From positions 1 to 48,382 of IMG/VR virus record IMGVR_UViG_3300048591_000863: DNA of 48,382 nucleotides. One strand, 5' to 3'. Source of the stretch: a virus. A model generated the notes under the pieces. The model had not been told where the DNA came from. It ran no database searches and saw nothing but the letters and a program-made list of their open reading frames with translations. The position numbers were made by a program, and so were the translations under genes. Shown in pieces: positions 1 to 6,528 of the stretch; position 1 is the stretch's first letter, and the number at the start of each line of letters is the position of its first letter.

Positions 1-114
1 GTCGTCCTCGTCATCGAAGCCAGGGCAGGCCCCGGTCGGCTCCTTCGCCTCGAGCACGATGCCCCGGAGCTCGGCGAAGAAGGCGCGCCACGCCAGCCGG
101 CGTTCCGGGCTCAC
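1..114 (-). CDS. 5' part of small hypothetical protein, cut by the contig end
   Basis: This is the first 38 codons of the 85-residue gene that is complete at 48087..48344, interrupted here only because the contig starts inside it. The GTG start overlaps the TGA of the gene at 111..644 (GTGA). It carries a Cys codon where the right-end copy has Tyr, the effect of the single mismatch between the two copies. Count the gene once in a circular map. Confidence 0.8.
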   Translation of the reverse strand, partial: MSPERRLAWRAFFAELRGIVLEAKEPTGACPGFDDEDD

Positions 115-152
115 GGCTTCACCTCGACGAAGCGACCACCGATCGAGCCCTC
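1..152. repeat. Terminal overlap, left copy
   Basis: These 152 bases recur at 48231..48382. The only difference I see is C here at 26 and T at 48256. A near-perfect end overlap indicates a circular assembly or a genuine direct terminal repeat. Its single-copy coverage and short length favour an assembly overlap from a circularly permuted or concatemeric genome. Confidence 0.9.
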
Positions 153-644
153 GAAGGTCATCAGGGGGAGCCGGCCAATCGTGCCGCCGACTTCCAACCG
201 GAGGACCTCGATCGACTTGTGCAGCGCCTCGACCTGCTTCCGGAGATCCTCGAGCGGGTTCGCTGGCGGCTCCTTGGCCTGCCAGTAGACGTGCACCGGC
301 TCGGCGCGCCGGTTGTGGCCGCTCCAATGGTGCATGCCACCGTGGCCGGAGAACATCTGGCAGCAGACGTAGCCGGACTCGTTCGCTTGCGGGTTGCGGG
401 CCATCGCCGTGCAGGGCTTCCTCGTCAGAGCGGCCGTTGCGGTCGGGATGGGGGAGACCGGCATCTTCGGCGGCGGATCCTGCTCCCACCGCGCCGTGAC
501 GCGGATGCCCAGGAAGTCAGGCGGCAGGTCGCACTCGTGGGGCCCCTCGTGGCCCTTCGGCCGGTCGCAGGAGTACTCGTAGCCGTCCATCTCGACGACC
601 TGCCGGTCGTTGCACTTCGTCTTGTCCCAGCCGCGGCGCCCCAT
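111..644 (-). CDS. Hypothetical protein with two Cys/His GHxGxH-type clusters (177 aa)
   Basis: Function not recognised. The start is the ATG that overlaps the stop of the RyR gene (TGATG). A longer open frame exists upstream, but it only reads across the RyR gene. Two similar Cys/His clusters are visible: one near residue 30 with the form C-D-R-P-K-G-H-E-G-P-H-E-C and one near residue 95 reading CC followed by GHGGMHHW. Together they suggest duplicated small zinc-binding units. The C-terminal quarter has a short amphipathic heptad stretch (LEDLRKQVEALHKSIEVL) compatible with a coiled coil. It lies between the RyR-domain gene and the small gene that crosses the contig junction, in the leftward unit that leads to the large terminase. 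A DNA- or protein-binding accessory role is only inference. Confidence 0.65.
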   Translation of the reverse strand: MGRRGWDKTKCNDRQVVEMDGYEYSCDRPKGHEGPHECDLPPDFLGIRVTARWEQDPPPKMPVSPIPTATAALTRKPCTAMARNPQANESGYVCCQMFSGHGGMHHWSGHNRRAEPVHVYWQAKEPPANPLEDLRKQVEALHKSIEVLRLEVGGTIGRLPLMTFEGSIGGRFVEVKP

Positions 645-1036
645 CAGGCACCCGCCGGGGTCAGATCCAACGCTCGAGCCATCGCCCCGACCACCGCGAT
701 GTAGATCGCATCCTTCCGCTGCTGCTCGACGGGCAGCTCGTGATACGGCAGCAGGCAGGGGTGCGTCTTCCGGACGGCGTCCTTCACCGGGCCGAAGACC
801 CACCCCTCGGCGCGCTTGTGCGCGCACCAGAGCTCGTGCTGCTCGGTCGGGCTGTTGCCGGCCAGGACCCCCTCCACCCCCGCGATCGCGCTGTCGACCT
901 GCCACGCCGGCGCGTCCTGCCACGCCACCTGCGACCGGTCCCCGATCGCCATACAGTACCGCCGGTTCGCCTCGTGCGCCGCGGCCGCACACGCCCGGAT
1001 CCGCTCGCCCCGCGTCCCTGCCATCGCTGACGCCAT
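644..1036 (-). CDS. RyR-domain protein (130 aa)
   Basis: The C-terminal two thirds match the ryanodine-receptor repeat (RyR) domain often seen in phage genomes. Visible landmarks are the HELW core, the GWVFGPVKD turn, then KTHPCLLPYHELP and a closing QQRKDA helix. RyR domains in phages are thought to act as small binding modules, but their ligand is not established. The ATG overlaps the previous TGA (TGATG), with a GGAGGGGG ribosome-binding stretch just upstream; a TTG three bases earlier is less likely. It is the second gene of the leftward unit. A second, more divergent RyR-like module is encoded at 47539..48090 in the same unit. Confidence 0.8.
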   Translation of the reverse strand: MASAMAGTRGERIRACAAAAHEANRRYCMAIGDRSQVAWQDAPAWQVDSAIAGVEGVLAGNSPTEQHELWCAHKRAEGWVFGPVKDAVRKTHPCLLPYHELPVEQQRKDAIYIAVVGAMARALDLTPAGA

Positions 1037-1584
1037 CAACCCCCTCCCACTCTGACTCGGAATGTCTGTTCGGGCCCCTCCGCGTCCAGCTGAGCCCCTG
1101 GCACCTTCACCCCAATCTCGAACGCCTTCAGCAACGCCCGCACCCGCTTCTCATCGCTCGTGAACGGATCGGACAGGTAGCGCTCGAGCAGGTCGATGTT
1201 CGCCATCGCCACCCCCAGCAGCTTCCGACGCGCCGCCCCCGTCGTCTTCACATCCTCCAGCCCCTCCACCACCGCCCCAACCAGATCCTCCATTGCCGCC
1301 GTCATCTCCCGCTCCCCCTGCGCCGTCACCAGACGGCCGTAGGCCTCCGTTTCACGGGAAACCCCCGCCGGGGAGCCTAAGACCCGCACCTCGGCCACAG
1401 GGGGGACCCTTTCACCCTGGACAACAGAGGGAGGGGGCCCCTTCGCCTGAGCAGACGGTACAGAGAGGGGGGAGGATCGTTCCACCGGACAGGGGGGCCC
1501 CATCGACCCCGGGGACGCGTTTTCGGACACCGGGGGGGTCTCAGCAGCGCCCCGCCCCGCCTCGCTGGCAGGTTGGCCGCTCAC
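1036..1584 (-). CDS. First gene of the leftward unit; possible small terminase subunit (about 182 aa)
   Basis: Function not firmly recognised. The N-terminal half is low-complexity and rich in Pro, Ser, Gly and Glu. The C-terminal half is predicted helical (an AMEDLVGAVVEGLEDV segment, then NIDLLERYLSDPF and RALLKAFEIGVKV). Position as the promoter-proximal gene of the unit that contains the large terminase, size, and a disordered plus helical layout would suit a small terminase, but no HTH motif is obvious. The start is uncertain: GTG at 1584 gives 182 residues, while TTG at 1599 would add five. A sigma70-like promoter lies about 20 bases upstream. Confidence 0.55.
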   Translation of the reverse strand: MSGQPASEAGRGAAETPPVSENASPGSMGPPCPVERSSPLSVPSAQAKGPPPSVVQGERVPPVAEVRVLGSPAGVSRETEAYGRLVTAQGEREMTAAMEDLVGAVVEGLEDVKTTGAARRKLLGVAMANIDLLERYLSDPFTSDEKRVRALLKAFEIGVKVPGAQLDAEGPEQTFRVRVGGG

Positions 1585-1599
1585 CTTGGCAGTCCGCAA

Positions 1600-1991
1600 C
1601 GAATAAGCTGTATTATGTTAAGTAGATAGGTATGGCTCAAGTGCTTGTATCCCATAGGGTTAGCCAGTTTGTCGACAGCCAGGGCACAAGCTAGTTGAGA
1701 ATCGGGGCGTTCCACCCTACCCCTCGCAGCGCCCTTTAGGGTACGGGATGCCCGGGAAGGCCGCAAGCCTTGGCGGCGCTCTCTCCCGGTGGCACGAGCT
1801 CCCCGTCTCTCCCCTCTTGTCGTCGTGGCCTTGGTTGGAAGTGTGGAAGGTATGGGGTTTGCAGGGGTTCTATGTCGTTGTGGCTGTCTGACTGGCGCGG
1901 TATGGTCCCGGCGGGGATTAGCTGGCAGGCTGGCACGGCAGGCAAGTGACCGACTGGTCTTGCCTTACACCATTCCCAGCGAGGTACGACG
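1600..1991. other. Divergent intergenic control region
   Basis: About 390 bases separate the two divergent units. The left part (1600-1700) is AT-richer and holds the leftward promoter plus an 8-base palindrome TGTCGACA at 1670..1677 that could be an operator. For the rightward unit, a weaker pair TTGTGG (1878..1883), 17 bases, TATGGT (1901..1906) is the only spaced match I found. A 68-codon GTG frame (1789..1995) ends in an ATGA overlap with radC, but its composition is not protein-like. The RadC ribosome-binding site (AGCGAGG) sits at its right edge. Confidence 0.45.
1612..1640 (-). promoter_or_regulatory. Leftward sigma70-like promoter (TTGAGC-17-CATAAT)
   Basis: On the minus strand TTGAGC (1640..1635) is followed after 17 bases by CATAAT (1617..1612). 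That is 4 of 6 and 5 of 6 matches to the consensus in the most AT-rich patch of the window. Transcription would start near 1605 and enter the gene at 1036..1584. It is the best candidate to drive the whole leftward unit. Confidence 0.55.
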
Positions 1992-2540
1992 ATGACCGAC
2001 CTATTCACCCCGTCCCTACCCCTGCCCGTTGAGTCGTTGCCTGCATCCTGCAACACTCGCCGCACCCCTGCCACACCCAGCCCCAAGCGCACCCCACCCG
2101 CCGCTCCTGTTCTTCCGCCGTTCGTGCGTCTCGTCCGGGATGGGGCGGCGCTGGCGCAGACGCAGCGGCCCCGGATCAAGGAGCCCGCCGACGCGGCGCA
2201 GCTGCTCGAAGATTTGCGCGACCTTGAGGTCGAGCACTTCGTCGTGCTGGCGCTCGACACCCGCAGCCGGGTCATCTGCCGGTACGTCGTGAGCATCGGC
2301 CTGCTCGACTCGTCGCTCGTGCATCCCCGGGAAGTCTTCCGCGCGGCGATCGTCGCCGGGGCGGCGGGGATCATCCTCGCCCACAATCACCCGTCCGGCG
2401 ATCCTACCCCCAGCCCCGAGGATCGGGCCGTGACTCGGCAGCTCGTGGCCGCTGGCACCCTGCTCGACCTGCCCGTCTACGACCACGTCATCATTGCAGG
2501 CGCTCGGTTCACGTCGTTCGCCACGGCGGGGCTCCTGTGA
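1992..2540 (+). CDS. radC: RadC-like JAB/MPN-domain protein (182 aa)
   Basis: Residues ~45-182 match the RadC JAB1/MPN domain. Metal-binding signature: Glu81 in the first strand, then HNHPSGDPTPS at 131-141 (His131, His133) with Asp144 three residues later, the normal JAMM zinc arrangement. The first 45 residues are Pro/Thr-rich and lack the usual N-terminal HhH region, so it is shorter than chromosomal RadC. ATG start preceded by GCGAGG, eight bases upstream. It is the first gene of the rightward unit. RadC proteins are common next to defence and mobile genes. Their biochemical role is disputed, and peptidase or nuclease activity here is not shown. Confidence 0.88.
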   Translation: MTDLFTPSLPLPVESLPASCNTRRTPATPSPKRTPPAAPVLPPFVRLVRDGAALAQTQRPRIKEPADAAQLLEDLRDLEVEHFVVLALDTRSRVICRYVVSIGLLDSSLVHPREVFRAAIVAGAAGIILAHNHPSGDPTPSPEDRAVTRQLVAAGTLLDLPVYDHVIIAGARFTSFATAGLL

Positions 2541-2866
2541 GAGCCCCCAAGCGGGACCGGGCCGTGACCCGGCAGGAGTACGCCACGCTGTGGCGCTTGG
2601 CGCGTCGGACGAGCGCCGACGTGTCGGTGGGGCTGATCACGTTCCGGAAGGGGGTGGGCGCGTTCTACCCCCTGCCCGATGGGTCGGCAGTCTGGGCCCT
2701 GCATATGGCCGGGAGCTGGCGCCGTGCGGCGGTCGAGTCCTACCAGAGCCGAGGCCGCGACGTCTACACCCACGGCGTCGAGTTTGCCCGCGAATCGCTG
2801 GCGCAGGCCGTGAAGATCCGGCAGCAGCAGGAGCGCACGAGCTACCCCGTGCGGGTGCTGCCGTGA
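2537..2866 (+). CDS. Hypothetical protein (109 aa)
   Basis: Not recognised. The start overlaps the radC stop by four bases. The N-terminus is basic (KRDRAVTRQEYATLWRLARR), followed by mixed alpha/beta sequence with aromatic clusters (AFYPLPDGSAVWALHMAGSW). No cysteine cluster, signal or membrane segment is visible. Genomic position directly after radC and translational coupling suggest co-expression early in infection. Confidence 0.6.
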   Translation: MRAPKRDRAVTRQEYATLWRLARRTSADVSVGLITFRKGVGAFYPLPDGSAVWALHMAGSWRRAAVESYQSRGRDVYTHGVEFARESLAQAVKIRQQQERTSYPVRVLP

Positions 2867-3123
2867 GCGCCCCGGTGAAGGTGAACGGCTTCCCCGTCGT
2901 CGAGCCCTTGGCGCCCGATGCCCGCAGCTGCCTTGTGCTGCTCGGCCCTGCCGGTGACTGGCTCGTCGTGACCCTCGGCGCCGAAGGTGTCGAGGTGGGC
3001 ACCTACGGCGACGCCCCAAGCGTCGGGGTGCACGGCGCGATCCGTGACGCCGCCCTCTTGGCCGTAGGCGCTGCTTACGCCGACTCTGACACACTCCGGA
3101 CCCTTTGGGAGACCCTGCAATGA
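2863..3123 (+). CDS. Hypothetical protein (86 aa)
   Basis: Not recognised. The GTG start is embedded in a GTGA overlap with the preceding stop, which fixes the start better than the longer open frame upstream. The sequence is compact with alternating hydrophobic strands (SCLVLLGPAGDWLVVTLGAEGVEVGTY), looking like a small beta-rich fold. No metal-binding or membrane features. Confidence 0.6.
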   Translation: MSAPVKVNGFPVVEPLAPDARSCLVLLGPAGDWLVVTLGAEGVEVGTYGDAPSVGVHGAIRDAALLAVGAAYADSDTLRTLWETLQ

Positions 3124-3572
3124 CCAACCCCACCCCAGCGCCCCGCCTTGTCCCCTGTGGCCGTTGCGACGGCACCGGATACTTCGTGAGCGGCGCCCGC
3201 GATGAAAAGCCCTGCCCAGACTGCGACGGCACCGGCCAGCATATCAGCCCCGAGGACTTGGCCGAGCAGGACGCCGAGCGCGTCGCGCCGCTCCTGCCTG
3301 CTCACCTGTGGCCGCTCCTGCGTCGCTGGCAGGACGGCGAGGATGCCGAGGTGATCGAGCCCGTAGGCGACTGGCTCGACGAGCACGGCGACGTCGGCGA
3401 GAAGGCCGACCTCCCCACCGACGAGCTCGAATCCGACTATTGGGGCGCCTTCTGGGATGCCCTGATGGACCACGACCCGGAGACCATCGAGGCCGAGCAG
3501 CGACGCGCAGCTCGTGACGCCGAGGCCGTCCGGGCCGACCGCGAGAACACCGACCGGAGGAACAACCGATGA
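3120..3572 (+). CDS. Protein with DnaJ-type CxxCxGTG zinc-ribbon pair (150 aa)
   Basis: Residues ~13-42 hold two CxxCDGTG units (CGRCDGTGYF and CPDCDGTGQH), the pattern of one DnaJ central zinc site, with four cysteines. The rest is strongly acidic, with SDYWGAFWDALMDHD in the middle and a charged Arg/Glu-rich C-terminal helix. The ATG start overlaps the previous stop (ATGA); the longer frame from 3105 is less likely. DnaJ zinc ribbons bind unfolded chains or act as structural zinc clips. No J domain is present in this protein, but one is encoded separately at 9380..10009. A link between them is only a possibility. Confidence 0.7.
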   Translation: MTNPTPAPRLVPCGRCDGTGYFVSGARDEKPCPDCDGTGQHISPEDLAEQDAERVAPLLPAHLWPLLRRWQDGEDAEVIEPVGDWLDEHGDVGEKADLPTDELESDYWGAFWDALMDHDPETIEAEQRRAARDAEAVRADRENTDRRNNR

Positions 3573-4165
3573 TCACCGAGACCGCCGCCATCGACCGCGC
3601 AGTCTGGACGCCTGACGCCATCCTCGCCGCCTTGGGCGAGGGTTTCGCCATCGAGGTGCACGAGAACAACCGCGACCATATGCAGGTCGTCCGGCAGGGA
3701 TGGCCGCACGGCGCCCAGCTCACCATCCGACTCAACCCCTACGGGTACAAGGGCCGCGCCACCGTGAACGCGGGCGGCTTGAGCGGCCAGGGCCGCACCT
3801 GGCACCCCAACCTTGGCACGATGTCGACCGCGCTCGACCGAGGCCCGGAGGCACTCGCCAAGGCCGTGCATAGTCGGCTGCTGCCGAAGGCGCTCCCCAA
3901 GTGGCAGGAGGCCGACCAGCGCCGCACCGAGCTCGGCGCCGAGAACGCCGCCCGGTGGGCCGCGATGGACCAGCTGGGCGCCCTCTGGGGCGTCGACGTG
4001 CGCAGCCGGTGGCCCGTGCACGAGACCGAGGTCCCGGTCTGTCACGCGCACACCACGAGCGGCGCCTACGTCTCCTTCACCGACCGCCGGCTGAACATCG
4101 AGGGGATGACCAACGCGCAGGCCGTGGCCGTCTCCGAGGCCGTGGCGAAGATCCTGAAGGGCTGA
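3569..4165 (+). CDS. Hypothetical protein (198 aa)
   Basis: Not recognised. It starts with ATG overlapping the previous stop by four bases. The middle has beta-strand character with Arg/Tyr/Gly turns (LTIRLNPYGYKGRATVNAGG), followed by a helical segment (ALAKAVHSRLLPKALPKWQEADQRR). The C-terminus ends in an Ala-rich helix. It is the last gene before a 99-base gap that holds a tRNA-like fold. Confidence 0.6.
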   Translation: MITETAAIDRAVWTPDAILAALGEGFAIEVHENNRDHMQVVRQGWPHGAQLTIRLNPYGYKGRATVNAGGLSGQGRTWHPNLGTMSTALDRGPEALAKAVHSRLLPKALPKWQEADQRRTELGAENAARWAAMDQLGALWGVDVRSRWPVHETEVPVCHAHTTSGAYVSFTDRRLNIEGMTNAQAVAVSEAVAKILKG

Positions 4166-4168
4166 GGC

Positions 4169-4209
4169 TGGGGGTGAGGCCGCGCCGGGGTTCGACTCCC
4201 CGGCCCCCA
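4169..4209 (+). other. tRNA-like acceptor/T-arm minihelix in a 99-base gap
   Basis: TGGGGGT (4169..4175) can pair with GCCCCCA (4203..4209) over seven pairs. Between them lies a canonical T arm: five pairs CGGGG/CCCCG enclosing TTCGACT (4186..4202). Only ten bases separate the first strand from the T arm, so there is no room for D and anticodon arms. Two further small hairpins (around 4223-4239 and 4243-4256) precede the next gene. Alternatives are a tRNA-derived attachment site, a decayed tRNA, or chance in GC-rich DNA. It is not an intact tRNA. Confidence 0.35.
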
Positions 4210-4264
4210 TTGCAGGACCGCACCGGGACGGCATCCCGGCAACCCGAGAGACCGGGAGCTCACA

Positions 4265-4474
4265 ATGGGACGACCAGCCACCAAGCGCCGCGCGAAGGAA
4301 GTCAGGCGCCACTACCAGACCCTGCCGAACGTCGGGGATATGGCCGCGTACTTCTTCGATCTGGCGCAGCGGGTGCGCGTCGGCTTCACGAAGGGGAACC
4401 GCCACGTTGCCGCCGATCATCGCCATTGGATCGAGAAGGCCCACGGCTACGCCGTGATGCGGAGGTTGCCGTGA
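4265..4474 (+). CDS. Small basic hypothetical protein (69 aa)
   Basis: Not recognised. It is Arg/Lys/His-rich (starts MGRPATKRRAKEVRRHY), which suggests nucleic-acid contact but proves nothing. A GGGAG ribosome-binding site lies eight bases upstream of ATG, so translation restarts here after the non-coding gap. Confidence 0.55.
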   Translation: MGRPATKRRAKEVRRHYQTLPNVGDMAAYFFDLAQRVRVGFTKGNRHVAADHRHWIEKAHGYAVMRRLP

Positions 4475-4704
4475 GCGAAATCACCAACCGCGCCCGGGCC
4501 GAACGTGCCCGGGCCGCACTCGCGCTCTACCGCACGTTGCAGGACAGCGGCGAGGATGCGCCAGAGACCGACCTGATCGCGGACCTGCTCCACCTGATCT
4601 ACCTGACGCAGCTCGACGCCGGTAAAAGCGCCGACGATGCGGCCAACATCACCTTCGTACAGCACAAGCTGGGATGGACTCACTTCGAGGAGGAGGAATC
4701 GTGA
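4471..4704 (+). CDS. Small helical hypothetical protein (77 aa)
   Basis: Not recognised. The GTG start overlaps the previous stop (GTGA). It is predicted almost wholly helical: NRARAERARAALALYRTL, then DLIADLLHLIYLTQLDAG, ending in an acidic tail. The segment with two helices and a Asp/Glu-rich end resembles many phage accessory proteins of unknown role. Confidence 0.55.
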   Translation: MSEITNRARAERARAALALYRTLQDSGEDAPETDLIADLLHLIYLTQLDAGKSADDAANITFVQHKLGWTHFEEEES

Positions 4705-4904
4705 GCAAGCCCTATATCGTGCGCTGGGAGGTCGAGGTCGACGCCGACAGCGCCCTTGAAGCCGCCAAGCAGGCGCACGAAATGATGCAGGACCCCGAGA
4801 GCACCGCGACGGTGTTCGAGGTGACGGAGATCGGCAGCGGATGGTACGATCAAGTCGACGTGGCAACCGGCAAAGTGATCGAAGAGATCGAGGAGGCTCT
4901 GTGA
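4701..4904 (+). CDS. Small acidic hypothetical protein (67 aa), first of three similar neighbours
   Basis: GTG start in a GTGA overlap, with AGGAGG six to eight bases upstream. The pattern is strand (YIVRWEVEVDADS), helix (ALEAAKQAHEMMQD), then strand (TATVFEVTEI). The same beta-alpha-beta layout with an Ala-rich helix appears in the next two proteins (4901..5170, 5170..5397), suggesting a tandem family of diverged paralogues. Function unknown. Confidence 0.6.
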   Translation: MSKPYIVRWEVEVDADSALEAAKQAHEMMQDPESTATVFEVTEIGSGWYDQVDVATGKVIEEIEEAL

Positions 4905-5170
4905 GCAGGCGCCGCAAGTTTACCGTCATCGGGATCTACCGCGACAACGGGCAGGTCTGGAACCACCAGGTCGAGGCGCTCGACGTCGACGGCGCCATCC
5001 TCGAAGCCGCCGCGTGGCTGGTCGAGGGTGAGCACGTCGAGGACCGCGATTCGATCCTGAGCAACGCCGAGCTGGTCGAGATCATCGCGGGCCACCGCTT
5101 CGGCCTCAACCCCAACGACTGCCTCGCTGAGATGGTCGACCTGATCGCCCTCCAAAAGGAGACGCCCTGA
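4901..5170 (+). CDS. Small hypothetical protein (89 aa), second of three similar neighbours
   Basis: GTG start overlapping the previous stop, GAGG upstream. The strand FTVIGIYRDNG, strand HQVEALDVDG and helix AILEAAAWLV match the core pattern of the flanking proteins. It then adds a longer helical C-terminus (NAELVEIIAGHRFG). Function unknown. Confidence 0.6.
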   Translation: MSRRRKFTVIGIYRDNGQVWNHQVEALDVDGAILEAAAWLVEGEHVEDRDSILSNAELVEIIAGHRFGLNPNDCLAEMVDLIALQKETP

Positions 5171-5397
5171 TGCCCCGCTATCGCGTGTCACTCGACTGCC
5201 TGTACAAGATCACCGGGAACGCGGTGATCGAGGTCGTAGCACCCAACCCCGAGCGAGCCGGAAGGCTCGCCCTGGGCATCGCCGGAGAGAATCCCGGCAC
5301 CCACTTCGACATCGACGTAAAGGACGCCAAGCGCCCCACCGACCTGCGGTATTACGACGTGCAGGAGCTCGACGAGGAGGAGCCGACCGATGGCTGA
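5170..5397 (+). CDS. Small acidic hypothetical protein (75 aa), third of three similar neighbours
   Basis: The ATG shares one base with the previous TGA. Strand YRVSLDCLYKITG, strand AVIEVVAPNP and helix ERAGRLALGIAG repeat the layout of the two preceding proteins. The C-terminus is very acidic (QELDEEEPTDG), giving a possible nucleic-acid-mimic character, which is only a guess. Confidence 0.6.
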   Translation: MPRYRVSLDCLYKITGNAVIEVVAPNPERAGRLALGIAGENPGTHFDIDVKDAKRPTDLRYYDVQELDEEEPTDG

Positions 5398-5683
5398 CAC
5401 CAACCGCATCACCCACCAATACGCCATCGCGGAGCGCGACCGTGCGCAAGTCGAGATGGCGATCGCCTTCGGAGTCGAGGCTGACGCGCTCGTGACCGGC
5501 ACCCTCGACCTGTACACGCCGCAGCTGGCCGACCACGCGCTCGTGCAGGCGGCGCAGCTGCCCGCGGTGATCCGCGCAATGCAGCGCCTGATCCGCGCCG
5601 AGATCGCCGTGCGGGAGACCCGAAGGGAATCGGTCGACCGCATCCTCGAGGACGTGGAGGCCAACCGTGGCGTCTACCGCTGA
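5390..5683 (+). CDS. Helical hypothetical protein (97 aa)
   Basis: Not recognised. The ATG overlaps the previous gene by eight bases, with GAGGAGG upstream. Mostly amphipathic helices (QYAIAERDRAQVEMAIAFG; IRAMQRLIRAEIAVRETRRE), compatible with a coiled-coil dimer. Confidence 0.55.
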   Translation: MADTNRITHQYAIAERDRAQVEMAIAFGVEADALVTGTLDLYTPQLADHALVQAAQLPAVIRAMQRLIRAEIAVRETRRESVDRILEDVEANRGVYR

Positions 5684-5813
5684 TCCCCTCCGTGAGCTGC
5701 TGGCGACGTTCGTCGTCGGGCTCGACCTGGCCCTGACCCTCGCCTTCTATGGCGCGGGTCTGTGGCTGGCCTGCACCATCGTCCGGTGGCTCAGCCGATC
5801 GAGGGCCCGATGA
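5667..5813 (+). CDS. Small single-pass membrane protein (48 aa)
   Basis: A 49-codon frame starting at GTG. It overlaps the preceding gene by 17 bases and ends in an ATGA overlap with the next start. It encodes one hydrophobic segment (FVVGLDLALTLAFYGAGLWL) followed by a basic tail (RWLSRSRAR), so N-out/C-in insertion is expected. Double coupling to neighbours supports a real gene. Small phage membrane proteins of this type include lysis timing, superinfection-exclusion and host-takeover factors; nothing distinguishes these here. Confidence 0.55.
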   Translation: MASTADPLRELLATFVVGLDLALTLAFYGAGLWLACTIVRWLSRSRAR

Positions 5814-6103
5814 AGCGCCCGATGACTGCCGACCGAGCGAACGCGATCGCCTCGCAGCTGGCGCCAGACATCCCCATCGTCGAGGTGCGGCACCTTGGCA
5901 ATGGCTGGGTCGGGTGGGCCTGCCGCCTCGAAGCCGTGTCCACCGAGATGCTTGTCCAGGTGGCGCAGCCCAGAGACAACGGCCACCACACCCGCAGCGA
6001 CTTGGAGCAGACGGTCGAGACACTCAGCGCCGCGCGAACCTATCTGGGACGCCTATCGCGCCAGATCTACGCCGACAAGGGGATCCCCGCCCCGCCGACT
6101 TGA
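5810..6103 (+). CDS. Hypothetical protein (97 aa)
   Basis: Not recognised. ATG start within ATGA overlap with the membrane protein. Mixed alpha/beta: IVEVRHLGNGWVGWACRLEA strand pair, then a helical segment (DLEQTVETLSAARTYLGRL). Its TGA stop lies inside the -35 hexamer of the promoter at 6100..6127. Confidence 0.55.
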   Translation: MKRPMTADRANAIASQLAPDIPIVEVRHLGNGWVGWACRLEAVSTEMLVQVAQPRDNGHHTRSDLEQTVETLSAARTYLGRLSRQIYADKGIPAPPT

Positions 6104-6127
6104 CTATCCCCGCCCCGGCGGTATCCT
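6100..6127 (+). promoter_or_regulatory. Internal rightward promoter (TTGACT-16-TATCCT)
   Basis: TTGACT (6100..6105) and TATCCT (6122..6127) are separated by 16 bases, a good sigma70-type match (5 of 6 and 4 of 6). The stop codon of the preceding gene is part of the -35 box. It would begin a transcript for the genes from 6197 onwards. Confidence 0.55.
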
Positions 6128-6130
6128 CAT

Positions 6131-6152
6131 AGGGCCTCGGCAACGGGGCCCT
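6131..6152 (+). other. Leader hairpin just downstream of the internal promoter
   Basis: AGGGCC (6131..6136) pairs with GGCCCT (6147..6152) around a ten-base loop. No U-run follows (ATGTCATTT), so a terminator is weak. It would lie at the very 5' end of the transcript from the 6100 promoter, where it could stabilise mRNA or end upstream transcription. Confidence 0.4.
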
Positions 6153-6196
6153 ATGTCATTTCCGCGAACGTGTCACCCACCCAAACGGAGGCAGTC

Positions 6197-6502
6197 GTGA
6201 CCCGTGTCACCCCGAAGCAGGGCCAGGTGAAGCCCGCCCGACCGAGCGACATCAGTCGCCGGCGGAAGGCACTCGGAACCCGCACGTCGACCGCGCTCGT
6301 CGCCGCCTCGAAGTCGGCTGCGAAGGGGCAGCTGGCGATGGGCGAGCTGCTCGAGGCTGGCCTCAACGCCGGGATCTGGGCGATCCTCCCCGGCAAGCAG
6401 AAGAAGCGGCACGTCGACCCGGAGCTGCTGAAGCAGTTCACCGAGGCCTTCCTGCTGACGATGCGCCGCCGCACCACCAAGCCGAACCCCCTGAAGCTGT
6501 AA
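6197..6502 (+). CDS. Basic hypothetical protein (101 aa)
   Basis: Not recognised. The GTG start has GGAGG five bases upstream and is preferred to an in-frame GTG at 6170. Highly basic at both ends (SDISRRRKALGTRTS; MRRRTTKPNPLKL) with a small hydrophobic helix in the middle (GELLEAGLNAGIWAIL). A DNA-binding role would fit the charge, but no fold is identified. Confidence 0.6.
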   Translation: MTRVTPKQGQVKPARPSDISRRRKALGTRTSTALVAASKSAAKGQLAMGELLEAGLNAGIWAILPGKQKKRHVDPELLKQFTEAFLLTMRRRTTKPNPLKL

Positions 6503-6528
6503 CTCACACCCAGCGAGGAAGCACACCG

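Noticed and set aside
1789-1995. 68-codon GTG frame with an ATGA overlap into radC
   Set aside because: The overlap is suggestive, but the composition is not protein-like, ribosome-binding sequence is weak, and radC has its own good ribosome-binding site. Kept only as a note in the control region.
1736-2386. 216-codon minus-strand frame over radC
   Set aside because: Opposite the RadC JAB domain, which carries the conserved metal motif; the reverse frame has none.
4169-4209. Intact tRNA gene
   Set aside because: T arm and acceptor pairs exist, but there is no anticodon arm and the total length is far too short for a functional tRNA.
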